Shown: one piece after another, positions 1-8,371 of the stretch
Numbering within the stretch: position 1 is the first letter of the stretch
How the letters are laid out: each line of letters begins with the position of its first letter
Source of the DNA: Acidihalobacter yilgarnensis
GTDB lineage: Bacteria > Pseudomonadota > Gammaproteobacteria > DSM-5130 > Acidihalobacteraceae
Direction: 5' to 3'
NCBI RefSeq assembly: GCF_001753245.1
Contig: NZ_CP017415.1
Span: 2,970,040 to 3,034,039, forward strand
Length of the DNA stretch: 64,000 bases
Made by a program: the position numbers and the translations under genes
Notes under the pieces: model-generated
The model's database searches: none
What the model saw: only the letters and a program-made list of their open reading frames with translations
Told to the model about the DNA's origin: nothing

Positions 1-1619
1 CAACGGATCGCTCGCCCGTATCCAGAGGTGATCGGATAACGTCGATCCTTGCCGAAGGCGCGCGGGGAGATACGCACGCCCGGTGGCGCCTGCCGCCGTT
101 TGTATTCATTATGTAACACCAGTCCAACCACGCGCTCGACCACCTCGCGGTCGTATCCGGCCGTCACGATCTCGCTGATCGACCAATCGCGCTCGACGAA
201 ATATTCAAGAATCGGATCCAGCACCTCATAGGGCGGCAACGAATCCGAATCCTTCTGATCTGGCGCAAGTTCTGCCGAGGGGGGGCGGGTCAACACACGC
301 TCCGGGATCACCGATTGCTCGCGATTACGCCAGTGCGCCAATCGATAAACCAGGGTCTTGGGTACATCCTTGAGCGGTGCGAATCCCCCGGCCATATCGC
401 CATACAAGGTTGCATAACCAACCGCCATTTCACTCTTGTTGCCAGTGGTCAATACCATACGCCCGGTCTTGTTGGAAATCGCCATCAAAATCACGCCTCG
501 ACAGCGTGCCTGGATGTTTTCCTCGGTGGCATCTGGTGGGCGTCCGGCGAGCAAGGGCTCCAACACGCCGAGAAAGGCCTGAAAGGGCCGCTCAATCGGT
601 ATTTCAAGCGCCTGAACACCCAGGTTGGCGCATTGAATACGTGCATCTTCCAGACTCATCGGCGCCGTATAACGCGATGGCATCATCACGGCGAGTACGT
701 CCTCTGCGCCCAGGGCATCGACGGCAATGGCCAGCGTCAGCGCTGAATCGATACCACCGGACAGGCCGATCACCGCACCAGGGAAGCCGTTTTTGCGGAC
801 ATAATCGCGCACCCCCAGCACCAGCGCCCGATACGCATCCGCCTCCCGATCCTCCAGCGACGCCAGTTCGGTCACTTCGCCTCCTCCTGCATGCGGCACG
901 AGGTACAACCCAGTTTCAAAGGAAGGCGCGCGCAAGATCAGCGCACCCGAACCGTCGAGGGCGAGCGATTGACCGTCAAATAGTAATTCGTCCTGCCCGC
1001 CCACCTGGTTCACGTAAATCAACGGCAAGCCGGTTTCCGCCACGCGCATGCGCAAGGTTTCGAGCCGCTCTGAGTACTTGCTCGCGTGAAAGGGAGAGGC
1101 ATTGATGTTGACCAATAATTCGGCGCCCGCGTCACACGTCGAACGTGCAGGCTCTGGGTACCAGATATCCTCGCAGACGGTCAGACCCACCGATATCCCA
1201 GCGACGGAGACGACACAGGGTTGCGTACCTTCGACGAAATACCGTTTCTCATCGAATACGCTGTAATTGGGCAGGCAACGCTTCGCGTAACGTGCGATCT
1301 CCCGACCGTTACCCAGCACCACCGCGCCATTGCGCAATCCGACGTCGTCCCGGTAGGGCGCGCCGATCACGATATGACAATCATCGATCAGCGGGGCTAT
1401 CGCCGCCAGCGCCGCCTCGACCTGCCCCAGCAACGAGGCGCGCAGCAGCAGATCCTCGGGTGGATAACCCGTCAGCGCCAGCTCTGGAAAGAGAATCAGC
1501 TGGGCATCCATGCGCTCACGCGCCAGGCGGACCTGTTCGAGGATCATGCGCGCATTACCCTCCACATCCCCGACCAGCGGATTACACTGGGCGAGCACAA
1601 TCCGCAGTGCTGTGCTCAT
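1..1619 (-). CDS. nadE: Glutamine-dependent NAD+ synthase (3' end just outside window)
   Basis: Last step of NAD biosynthesis: an N-terminal nitrilase-fold domain releases ammonia from glutamine, and the C-terminal synthetase uses ATP to amidate nicotinic acid adenine dinucleotide. The frame is open from the ATG at 1619 to the window edge. The start reads [18 protein letters not shown], followed by the nitrilase Glu region [15 protein letters not shown]. The ATP-pyrophosphatase loop SGGIDSALT lies near 737-761. The last readable codons give RRYPITSG, the usual end signature of this family, so only a few residues are missing. The start overlaps the sucD stop by 4 bp (ATGA), which suggests translational coupling in a sucC-sucD-nadE operon. 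Family assignment is firm. Confidence 0.95.
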   Translation of the reverse strand, partial: MSTALRIVLAQCNPLVGDVEGNARMILEQVRLARERMDAQLILFPELALTGYPPEDLLLRASLLGQVEAALAAIAPLIDDCHIVIGAPYRDDVGLRNGAVVLGNGREIARYAKRCLPNYSVFDEKRYFVEGTQPCVVSVAGISVGLTVCEDIWYPEPARSTCDAGAELLVNINASPFHASKYSERLETLRMRVAETGLPLIYVNQVGGQDELLFDGQSLALDGSGALILRAPSFETGLYLVPHAGGGEVTELASLEDREADAYRALVLGVRDYVRKNGFPGAVIGLSGGIDSALTLAIAVDALGAEDVLAVMMPSRYTAPMSLEDARIQCANLGVQALEIPIERPFQAFLGVLEPLLAGRPPDATEENIQARCRGVILMAISNKTGRMVLTTGNKSEMAVGYATLYGDMAGGFAPLKDVPKTLVYRLAHWRNREQSVIPERVLTRPPSAELAPDQKDSDSLPPYEVLDPILEYFVERDWSISEIVTAGYDREVVERVVGLVLHNEYKRRQAPPGVRISPRAFGKDRRYPITSGYGRAIR

Positions 1620-2497
1620 GTCCGGTCGACTAGCAGTTCGTGCATCCGCCTGCCCATGGCATCGGGGGAATGCACGATGGCGACGCCAGCGGCCTCGAGT
1701 ACGGAAAATTTCTGAGCAGCGGTGCCGCGCCCACCGGAAATGATCGCGCCCGCATGCCCCATGCGCTTCCCGGGAGGGGCCGTGACACCAGCAATATAGG
1801 CCACGACCGGCTTGCTGACCTGGGCCTGGATGTAAGCCGCAGCCTCCTCCTCGGCCTGGCCGCCGATTTCGCCGACCAGGATCACCCCCTCAGTCTGGGA
1901 GTCTTCATTGAATAGCTTAAGGCAGTCGACGAAATCCAGACCCTGAATGGGATCTCCGCCAATGCCAATGCAGGTGGATTGCCCCAGTCCCACGCGCGTA
2001 GTCTGGTGCACCGCTTCGTAGGTCAGAGTCCCGGAACGAGACACAATGCCGACGCGGCCCGGCATGTGGATGCTTCCCGGCATAATGCCGATTTTGCAGC
2101 CACCCGGAGTGATGATGCCAGGACAGTTAGGCCCGATCAGGCGGGCTTCCGGGTAATCGACGAGTGCGGCGCGCACACGCAACATGTCGATCACCGGGAT
2201 GCCTTCCGTGATGCACACGATGACCCGGACGCCCGCATCGGCTGCCTCTAGGATGGCATCTGCCGCATAAGCCGCCGGGACGTAGATCATGCTGGCCCCT
2301 GCCCCGGTTTGTCTCACGGCATCGTGAACGGTATTGAATACGGGAAGGCCGAGATGCGTCTGCCCGCCCTTGCCCGGCGTCACCCCGCCGACCAACTGCG
2401 TTCCATAGGCCAAGGCCTGCTCGGAATGAAAAGTACCTTGTTTGCCGGTAAATCCCTGGCAGATGACGCGCGTAGATGCATCGACGAGTACGCTCAT
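1616..2497 (-). CDS. sucD: Succinyl-CoA synthetase alpha subunit
   Basis: Alpha subunit of the TCA-cycle enzyme that interconverts succinyl-CoA and succinate with nucleotide phosphorylation. At 293 aa it has normal length. The N-terminal CoA-binding Rossmann region contains the [10 protein letters not shown] motif and [10 protein letters not shown]. The C-terminal ligase half carries GHAGAI, which contains the histidine that is phosphorylated during catalysis. It forms a heterodimer or heterotetramer with the SucC subunit encoded just upstream. The start overlaps sucC by 4 bp and the stop overlaps nadE by 4 bp. Confidence 0.97.
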   Translation of the reverse strand: MSVLVDASTRVICQGFTGKQGTFHSEQALAYGTQLVGGVTPGKGGQTHLGLPVFNTVHDAVRQTGAGASMIYVPAAYAADAILEAADAGVRVIVCITEGIPVIDMLRVRAALVDYPEARLIGPNCPGIITPGGCKIGIMPGSIHMPGRVGIVSRSGTLTYEAVHQTTRVGLGQSTCIGIGGDPIQGLDFVDCLKLFNEDSQTEGVILVGEIGGQAEEEAAAYIQAQVSKPVVAYIAGVTAPPGKRMGHAGAIISGGRGTAAQKFSVLEAAGVAIVHSPDAMGRRMHELLVDRT

Positions 2498-3663
2498 GTC
2501 TCATCTCCCGCGGCCGAAACCACTTGGGTGGCCGCCTCGGCCAAGTCTGCCGCGGGCAGCACATTCAATCCGGATTCGGCCAGTATTGCGCGTCCACGCT
2601 CGGCATTCGTCCCCTCGAGTCGCACCACCACCGGTACGTCGACGGCCACCTCGCGGATGGCTTGCACGATGCCTTCCGCAATCAGATCGCAACGCACGAT
2701 CCCACCGAAAATATTGACCAGCACGGCGCGGATATGCTCGCCGGACAGGATCAGCTTGAAAGCCTCAGCCACCCGTTCGGCCGTGGCCGCACCGCCGACA
2801 TCCAGAAAATTCGCCGGCCGGCCGCCGCTGAGTTTGATGAGATCCATGGTCGCCATGGCCAGTCCGGCGCCGTTGACCATGCAGCCGATATCTCCGTCGA
2901 GGCGGATATAATTCAGCCCATGTCCACGAGCGAACGTCTCGGCGGGGTCCGTCTGTGTCTCATCGTCCAGCGCCGCCAGACGCTGCTGGCGATAGAGGGC
3001 GTTATCGTCCAGATTGATCTTGGCATCCAGGGTCAGCAGATCGCCTCCGCCGGTCACGACCAGCGGATTAATCTCGATCAGCGAGGCGTCCGTATCCATG
3101 AAGAGACGATAAAGGCGTGTCAGCAGAGCGCTGAACTGGCCAACCTGAGGTGCCGTCAGCCCCAATGAGAAGCCGAGCCGACGCCCCTGCCAGGGCTGCA
3201 GACCCACGACCGGATGCGCATGGGTAGTCAATATCAGGTCAGGGGTTTCAACGGCGACGCGTTCGATGTCCATCCCGCCTGCGGTCGATGCCACCACGGC
3301 CACGCGGTGATGGCATCGATCCACGAGCAGGCTGAGATATAGCTCACGCTGAATATCGGTCAGCGCCTCGATCAGCACCGATGAAACCGGCAGGCCATCC
3401 GGCCCGGTCTGCCCGGTGATGAGGCGCCTGCCGAGCATGGAACCGACCGTCTCGCGCAAAGACTTCTGCCCCACGACCCGCTGCACGCCACCAGCCTTCC
3501 CCCTGCCGCCCGCATGCACCTGAGCCTTGGCGACCCAGGCGCCGCCTCCCAGGGTTTCGACCGCCTCGGCGACCGCCCCAACACTCTCGACCCGGAAGCC
3601 CCGCGGTACAGGGATCCCATAATGGGCGAAGAGCTCCTTGGCCTGATATTCGTGCAGGTGCAT
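2494..3663 (-). CDS. sucC: Succinyl-CoA synthetase beta subunit (ADP-forming)
   Basis: Beta subunit of succinyl-CoA synthetase, 389 aa, normal length. It starts [20 protein letters not shown], a hallmark of the family, and has an N-terminal ATP-grasp domain. The C-terminal CoA-ligase domain includes [15 protein letters not shown]. It is the first gene of the minus-strand sucC-sucD-nadE set and diverges from the pilus regulatory genes across a 146-bp intergenic region (3664-3809). Confidence 0.97.
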   Translation of the reverse strand: MHLHEYQAKELFAHYGIPVPRGFRVESVGAVAEAVETLGGGAWVAKAQVHAGGRGKAGGVQRVVGQKSLRETVGSMLGRRLITGQTGPDGLPVSSVLIEALTDIQRELYLSLLVDRCHHRVAVVASTAGGMDIERVAVETPDLILTTHAHPVVGLQPWQGRRLGFSLGLTAPQVGQFSALLTRLYRLFMDTDASLIEINPLVVTGGGDLLTLDAKINLDDNALYRQQRLAALDDETQTDPAETFARGHGLNYIRLDGDIGCMVNGAGLAMATMDLIKLSGGRPANFLDVGGAATAERVAEAFKLILSGEHIRAVLVNIFGGIVRCDLIAEGIVQAIREVAVDVPVVVRLEGTNAERGRAILAESGLNVLPAADLAEAATQVVSAAGDET

Positions 3664-3809
3664 GGGCGAGTGATTTATCCTTAAGACCAGTTAGGCTGGC
3701 CGCATCTACGACCGGGCTCGCGGCGCGAGCAGGCGGCCGTTCACGACCGTGCTTTATTGTGCGGGAAAAACGCGGGGGAGCAAAGCCACCCCGGATGACA
3801 GAGGGCATC
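3664..3809. other. Divergent intergenic region with GC-rich inverted repeat
   Basis: This 146-bp spacer separates sucC (minus) from the PP0621-type gene (plus) and should hold promoters for both. It contains a perfect palindrome at 3716-3730 (GCTCGCG-G-CGCGAGC), flanked by GGCCGC and GCGGCC, so a longer stem can form. I cannot assign a clear sigma-70 promoter by eye. Confidence 0.4.
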
Positions 3810-4040
3810 ATGTCTCGATTGCTGTTCCTGCTCGCACTGGCCGCCGTCGCCTACTATTTTTACCGCAGCTTCGTGAAGCGCTTGCCGAAACAGCCCACGC
3901 GCCCCCCCATGCGCAAGCTGGACACGGTGCGTTGCGAACGCTGTGGCGTCCATCTGCCCGCCGACGAAGCGGTCGCATACCACGATCGTCACTACTGCTC
4001 TGTCGAGCACCTCGAGGACGATCGGTCGGGAAATCGTTGA
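3810..4040 (+). CDS. PP0621-family small membrane protein with a Cys pair
   Basis: A 76-aa protein. A single N-terminal membrane segment (MSRLLFLLALAAVAYYFYRSF) is followed by a basic linker and a small C-terminal motif, CERCGVHLP...HYCSVEH, whose Cys/His pattern suggests metal binding. Similar small proteins (PP0621 family) commonly precede pilS in gammaproteobacteria; their biochemical role is unknown to me. I chose the ATG at 3810 because GAGGG lies about 6 nt upstream. An in-frame start at 3759 would put 17 extra charged residues before the membrane segment. The stop is 3 bp before pilS, so the two are probably co-transcribed. Confidence 0.8.
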   Translation: MSRLLFLLALAAVAYYFYRSFVKRLPKQPTRPPMRKLDTVRCERCGVHLPADEAVAYHDRHYCSVEHLEDDRSGNR

Positions 4041-4043
4041 AGC

Positions 4044-5471
4044 ATGCCCAAAATTGAGCGTACCGGCGAGGAACGCCAGAGCTGGCAGCCCCTGCGGCTT
4101 TTCAATCTCTACCGCTTGTTCGTCGCCGCCCTATTTCTAGCCTTATGGCGCTTCGGGCTCGCGCCACAGTCACTAGGGCATCTATCACCTGGGCTGTTTT
4201 TCATCACGCTGCTCGTCTACCTCGGCCTGGGCCTAATCGCACTGGTCACGGCACGCCTACGCTGGCCCTCGTTCCAATTGCAGGCCAACCTGCTGGCCAC
4301 TGGCGATGTACTCGCGGTCACACTGCTCGCCCATAGCAGCGGAGGGGTTACCAGTGGCGTCGAGGTATTGTTGATACCGGCCATCGGCGCCGCCGGACTC
4401 CTGCTCTCCGAACTGAGCGCGCTGTTCGCTGCCGCCGCCGCTTCCCTGCTCCTGCTGTTCGATCAAATCTATCTGCACCTGAGCGGCCTGCAGGAGCAAA
4501 CCGCCTATACCCAAATCCGCCTCATCAACGACGCAGCCTGGCAGCTCATGGGGCATGTCAGCGGCGCTCACCTCGACGCGCTGGAACGCCTCTCGCCCGC
4601 CCTCTTTACCCTGTTCCGGCAATGGCAAAGCAACCCCGACGCACTGCATCGCACGCTTGCCCTACCGGGACAAGGGTTGGAGCTGCGCATCCGATTCACC
4701 CCGCTCGGCCTCGACCGGCAAGCCACCCTGATCATGCTTGAGGATCAGGCCGAACTCGCCGCGCAGGTACAATCGGCCAAACTGGCATCCTTGGGACGCC
4801 TGGCCGCCAGCATCGCCCACGAGATACGCAATCCCTTATCCGCCATCAGCCATGCCGCGCAATTATTGCGTGAATCACCGTCACTCAACGCCCAGGACAC
4901 CCGCCTGGTAGAAATCATCCGCACCCAGGGCGCACGCATGGATGCCATCGTGGACGACGTACTACGGCTGTCGCGCAAGGACCCGCCGCGCACACGCCCC
5001 CTCGACCTGAAAATATGGCTGCAGACACAGGCCAGCGAGGTTCGCACCCGCCTAGGTGAAGACGGTGCCGAGCTTCGTCTGCACCTTGACGACACCAATC
5101 TTGTGGCGATCTGCGACGAGGGACACTTGGCGCAAATTTTCTGGAGTTTGTGTGAGAACGCCAGCCGCTATGGCCGCCGCAAGAGCGACGGCAGACTGCT
5201 ATTGACCTTCGCGGCCCACCGTCCACCGGGCGCCCAACAGATACGCATGGACGTCATCGACCAAGGTAGTGGCGTGCCGCCCGAAGTGATTGCCCACCTC
5301 TTCGAGCCTTTTTTCACGACCTCTGCCTCCGGAACCGGGCTCGGCCTGTATATCGCGAGCGAGCTATGTGCCCTGAATGGCGGCCACCTCGAGTACATTC
5401 CCGTGCCCAGTGGCGGCAGTTGCTTCCGCTGCTTCCTGCCAGCAGTGCGACGCTCGGCGGCAAGTGCATGA
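4044..5471 (+). CDS. pilS: PilS-type sensor histidine kinase of type IV pilus system
   Basis: Membrane histidine kinase that, with PilR, controls pilin transcription. The N-terminal ~150 residues hold about five hydrophobic segments. A PAS-like stretch follows (IRLINDAAWQLMG), then the HisKA box SIAHEIRNPLSA with phospho-acceptor His259, and an HATPase domain with DQGSGVPPEV and GTGLGLYIA. It is 475 aa, shorter than the ~530 aa of Pseudomonas PilS. The sixth membrane helix and the linker that normally precede the PAS core seem to be absent after YLHLSGLQEQTAYTQ (about residue 154). The gene follows the PP0621-type gene closely and precedes pilR. Confidence 0.93.
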   Translation: MPKIERTGEERQSWQPLRLFNLYRLFVAALFLALWRFGLAPQSLGHLSPGLFFITLLVYLGLGLIALVTARLRWPSFQLQANLLATGDVLAVTLLAHSSGGVTSGVEVLLIPAIGAAGLLLSELSALFAAAAASLLLLFDQIYLHLSGLQEQTAYTQIRLINDAAWQLMGHVSGAHLDALERLSPALFTLFRQWQSNPDALHRTLALPGQGLELRIRFTPLGLDRQATLIMLEDQAELAAQVQSAKLASLGRLAASIAHEIRNPLSAISHAAQLLRESPSLNAQDTRLVEIIRTQGARMDAIVDDVLRLSRKDPPRTRPLDLKIWLQTQASEVRTRLGEDGAELRLHLDDTNLVAICDEGHLAQIFWSLCENASRYGRRKSDGRLLLTFAAHRPPGAQQIRMDVIDQGSGVPPEVIAHLFEPFFTTSASGTGLGLYIASELCALNGGHLEYIPVPSGGSCFRCFLPAVRRSAASA

Positions 5472-5572
5472 CGGCGCGCCAGCCTCCATCGGGATGCGGC
5501 ATTACGACATGCACGTTATATTGATGTCATGATGAAGTACGTACCCTGCAACCCACAGATGCGCCGCTGGAC

Positions 5573-6928
5573 ATGAGCACCCAGCACGTTCTAATCGTCG
5601 ACGACGAACCGGATATCCGTGAGCTTCTGGAAATCACCCTGGGGCGCATGGGTCTTGAAACCCACGCCGCCGGCGACCTCCGCGAAGCCGGCAATCTACT
5701 CCGCGACGCGCGCTTTGATCTTTGCCTCACCGACCTGCGACTGCCCGATGGCTCTGGCATACAGCTCGTCGATTATATCCAGCAACATCACCCCGAACTG
5801 CCCGTTGCCGTCATCAGTGCGCACGGCACCATGGAAACGGCCATCGCGGCACTCAAGGCGGGGGCCTTCGATTTTGTAGCCAAGCCTGTCGATCTCGAAC
5901 GACTACGCGCGCTGGTCGGCAGCGCGCTCAAGCTCAACCAGGAAAATTCGCCACAACAACCCGACCGGCGGCGACAACCCTTGCTCGGCAATTCACCGGC
6001 CATGCAGGGCATCCGCGACACGGTCGCCAAGCTGGCGCGCAGTCAGGCTCCGATCTACATCCATGGCGAATCCGGCACCGGCAAGGAACTCATCGCCCGT
6101 CAGATACACGACCAGGGACCGCGACGCACCGCGCCCTTCGTGCCCGTCAACTGTGGCGCCATCCCGCCAGAACTGATGGAGAGCGAATTCTTCGGTCATA
6201 TCAAGGGCAGCTTCACCGGGGCAACCGTCGATAGACCCGGTCTGTTCCAGACGGCCCATGGCGGCACGCTGTTTCTTGATGAGGTCGCGGACCTCCCGCT
6301 GGCCATGCAGGTGAAGCTGTTGCGCGCAATCCAGGAACGGCGGATCAGGCCCGTCGGCGCCAACCAGGAAACACCGGTGGATGTGCGCATCCTCAGCGCC
6401 ACCCATAAAAACCTCGCCGACGAGGTTGCCGCAAACCGATTCCGGCAAGACCTGTATTTCCGCCTCAACGTGATCGAACTGCAAGCACCGCCTCTGCGCG
6501 AACGCATCGAGGACCTCCCCTTACTGGCGACCCACCTCCTGGAACGTATCGCCTCGCGCTGGGGGCACCCCTCTCTCCGGCTTGCCGATGGTGCCCTGCA
6601 CGCACTCGAGCAATATCCCTTTCCGGGCAATGTCCGCGAACTCGAGAACATACTCGAACGCGCAGCCACGCTATGCGAAGGCCAGACACTCTATGCCCGC
6701 GATCTGCGACTCTCCCCGCCCAACCCGGCAGGCAATGCCTCAACGACGTCGCCCCCGCCTCTCGCCGTTGGCGAAGCCGCACTGGATACCCAGCTCGCCA
6801 ACCAACAGCGGGAAGTCATCCGCCGCGCGCTTGAACAGACCCGCTGGAACAAGACGCAGGCGGCTGAAGTGCTCGGGATCAGCTTCCGCCAGCTCCGCTA
6901 CCGCCTGAAGAAACTGGGCATCGAGTGA
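5573..6928 (+). CDS. pilR: PilR, sigma-54-dependent response regulator
   Basis: NtrC-family activator of pilin transcription. The receiver domain (1-120) has the acidic pocket VDDEP and phospho-acceptor Asp54 (LCLTDLRLP). The AAA+ domain has Walker A GESGTGKE near residue 164 and the sigma-54 contact loop as GSFTGA, the variant I associate with PilR. The C-terminal Fis-type helix-turn-helix contains RWNKTQAAEVLGIS. At 451 aa it has normal length. It lies 101 bp downstream of pilS and directly upstream of two pilin genes that each carry a -24/-12 element, so they are the evident targets. Confidence 0.96.
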   Translation: MSTQHVLIVDDEPDIRELLEITLGRMGLETHAAGDLREAGNLLRDARFDLCLTDLRLPDGSGIQLVDYIQQHHPELPVAVISAHGTMETAIAALKAGAFDFVAKPVDLERLRALVGSALKLNQENSPQQPDRRRQPLLGNSPAMQGIRDTVAKLARSQAPIYIHGESGTGKELIARQIHDQGPRRTAPFVPVNCGAIPPELMESEFFGHIKGSFTGATVDRPGLFQTAHGGTLFLDEVADLPLAMQVKLLRAIQERRIRPVGANQETPVDVRILSATHKNLADEVAANRFRQDLYFRLNVIELQAPPLRERIEDLPLLATHLLERIASRWGHPSLRLADGALHALEQYPFPGNVRELENILERAATLCEGQTLYARDLRLSPPNPAGNASTTSPPPLAVGEAALDTQLANQQREVIRRALEQTRWNKTQAAEVLGISFRQLRYRLKKLGIE

Positions 6929-6930
6929 CG

Positions 6931-6950
6931 TTTTTTGTCACCTGATGACA
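6931..6950. promoter_or_regulatory. Candidate PilR upstream activating site
   Basis: Just after the pilR stop lies TTTTTTGTCACCTGATGACA, in which TGTCA and TGACA form a 5-bp inverted repeat around CCTGA (6936-6950). Pseudomonas PilR sites are built on T-tract plus TGTC motifs. The site is about 75 bp upstream of the -24 element of pilA1, a usual distance for an enhancer-type activator. Assignment is inference. Confidence 0.45.
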
Positions 6951-7023
6951 CAAATCGTCCGAAAATGACGCGACACACCCGCGATTTCGGCTGGTCGCGC
7001 CAGCATCACCAGCGCCGGGGCAC

Positions 7024-7039
7024 TGGCACGATATCTGTA
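7024..7039 (+). promoter_or_regulatory. Sigma-54 promoter for first pilin
   Basis: TGGCACGATATCTGTA: a perfect -24 half (TGGCACG) with correct spacing, but a -12 half of CTGTA instead of TTGCA. It lies 75 bp before the pilin ATG at 7114. The SD sequence GGAG is at 7102-7105. Confidence 0.7.
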
Positions 7040-7113
7040 TATACTCATCCAGGGCATCGATGTGGCCCATCCTCGCGGACCCCGCAGAACACAAGCCATC
7101 TGGAGATTTCAAA

Positions 7114-7610
7114 ATGAAGAAGGTTCAACAGGGCTTCACACTGATCGAACTGATGATCGTGGTGGCCATCATCGGCATCCTGGCCGCCATCGCCATCCCG
7201 GCCTACCAGGACTACACCATTCGCGCCAAGGTCACCGACGGCATCAATCTGGCCGCTGCGGCCAAGACTGCGGTTTCCGCCACGTATGCCTCCAATGGGA
7301 CATTCGGGGAGCCAATACCACTAATTTGTATTTTGGCCTTGCTCCTGCCGCCTCGATTTCAAGTAAATACACTCAGTCAGTATCAGTATTAAGCAACGCG
7401 ATCACGATCACCTATAACGAACTCGGCAACTCTACCACGGGTGATCAGCTACAGCTTGTCGCGGTACCTGCGGGTGGCAGCATCAACTGGGTATGTATTT
7501 CTGGTGCCAATCCCACTGTAACAACTTCACAAGGAAGCATTACCAGCACTCTGACTAAGGCCTTGCCAGGCAAATATGCGCCTGCCAACTGCCGATTAGC
7601 GACCCAGTAA
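7114..7610 (+). pseudogene. pilA: Type IV major pilin, frameshifted copy (pilA1)
   Basis: Type IVa prepilin. After the short leader MKKVQQG come the PilD cleavage site and the N-methylated helix [18 protein letters not shown] with Glu5. The reading frame breaks after NGTFG at a run of four G (7306-7309). Read as is, it ends at 7392 with an unrelated tail. Adding one G restores a full pilin of ~165 aa continuing [10 protein letters not shown] and ending with a Cys-bounded loop (INWVC ... APANC), just like the neighbouring pilin. The downstream frame is clean for 300 nt to 7610, so the break is recent or a sequencing error. SD GGAG is at 7102-7105; a sigma-54 element lies upstream. Confidence 0.88.
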
Positions 7611-7710
7611 AACAAAAAAACAACAGGCAACGCTTGCGACCCACAAATCACTAAGGACAAACTAATGCAAGCTAAGCATAACTAAGCAAGCTTTTTATGC
7701 CTGAGTTGGC

Positions 7711-7738
7711 GCCCCGCCTTGTGCGGGGCATTTTTTTG
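7711..7738 (+). terminator. Rho-independent terminator after first pilin
   Basis: Stem GCCCCGC / GCGGGGC (7711-7717 with 7723-7729), 5-nt loop CTTGT, followed by seven T (7731-7737). It ends the pilA1 transcript and isolates pilA2, which has its own promoter. Confidence 0.9.
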
Positions 7739-7778
7739 CCTAGATTTCAATCATCCACATACAATTGCGGCCGCATGA

Positions 7779-7794
7779 TGGCTCGGGATTTGCT
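7779..7794 (+). promoter_or_regulatory. Sigma-54 promoter for second pilin
   Basis: TGGCTCGGGATTTGCT has GG and GC exactly 10 bp apart. The -12 half TTTGCT is a strong match and the -24 half differs from TGGCACG by one base. The expected start of transcription is about 25 bp before the ATG at 7831. The -12 half matches better than that of the first pilin. Confidence 0.75.
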
Positions 7795-7830
7795 TAACTA
7801 AGCGAGAACCCCCAGCGCCGACGAATACAC

Positions 7831-8301
7831 ATGAGCGAACAACGACAAAAAGGCTTCACCCTCATCGAACTGATGATCGTAGTGGCCATCATCGGCATTC
7901 TGGCCGCCATCGCCATTCCTGCTTACCAGGACTACACCATCCGCGCCAAGGTGACGGAGGGCCTCAATCTCGCCGGCGCGGCCAAATCGGCCATCTGGGA
8001 CACCTACGGCAACCTCGGCACTTTCCCCACAGTCGGCGGCAACGCAAGCTATGGGCTCCCCGCGACGATTGCCGGCACCAACACCAGTAACGTCACCATC
8101 GGCTCGCAAGGCCTGATCACCATCACCTACAAAAACAATCTTGGCGGCGCAGCCAATGGCAAAACCCTGCTGTTGCAGCCTTGGACGCACGGCGGCGTGA
8201 TCGAATGGATCTGCTACGCGGCAAACAAGCCCGCGCAAACACCCTTGAGCACCAACACAGCCACCCTGCCCGGAAAATACGCGCCTGCGATCTGCCGCTA
8301 G
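7831..8301 (+). CDS. pilA: Type IV major pilin, intact copy (pilA2)
   Basis: Intact 156-aa type IVa prepilin. It has a 10-residue leader ending in Gly (MSEQRQKG), then [18 protein letters not shown] with Glu5, which is processed by PilD. The C-terminal region has the two-Cys D-loop ([11 protein letters not shown] ... APAIC), rich in Ser/Thr between the cysteines. The first 45 mature residues are almost identical to pilA1, while the globular domains differ, so the two are tandem paralogues. No strong SD is visible before the ATG. The GT-C gene follows 70 bp downstream beyond a hairpin. Confidence 0.95.
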   Translation: MSEQRQKGFTLIELMIVVAIIGILAAIAIPAYQDYTIRAKVTEGLNLAGAAKSAIWDTYGNLGTFPTVGGNASYGLPATIAGTNTSNVTIGSQGLITITYKNNLGGAANGKTLLLQPWTHGGVIEWICYAANKPAQTPLSTNTATLPGKYAPAICR

Positions 8302-8313
8302 GCGTACATCCAC

Positions 8314-8335
8314 GGACTCGCGCCCGCGCGAGTCC
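8314..8335 (+). terminator. Hairpin between pilA2 and glycan operon
   Basis: A 9-bp perfect stem GGACTCGCG / CGCGAGTCC with a 4-nt loop lies 13 bp after the pilin stop. The following sequence (GTTACAATTCCCTCTT) is only moderately T-rich, so this may be a partial terminator that lets some transcription run into the glycan genes. Confidence 0.55.
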
Positions 8336-8371
8336 GTTACAATTCCCTCTTAACTCCTGCCCGAGGCACGC

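Noticed and set aside
377-1105. 242-codon plus-strand open frame opposite nadE
   Set aside because: Arg/Pro-rich shadow of the GC-rich minus-strand nadE frame, which has full family motifs.
3741-4010. 89-codon minus-strand frame over the PP0621-type gene
   Set aside because: Overlaps almost entirely a plus-strand gene with good SD, membrane helix and conserved context.
8314-8335. Hairpin after pilA2 as an attachment site or small RNA
   Set aside because: Simple 9-bp stem at a gene end; terminator/attenuator is sufficient.
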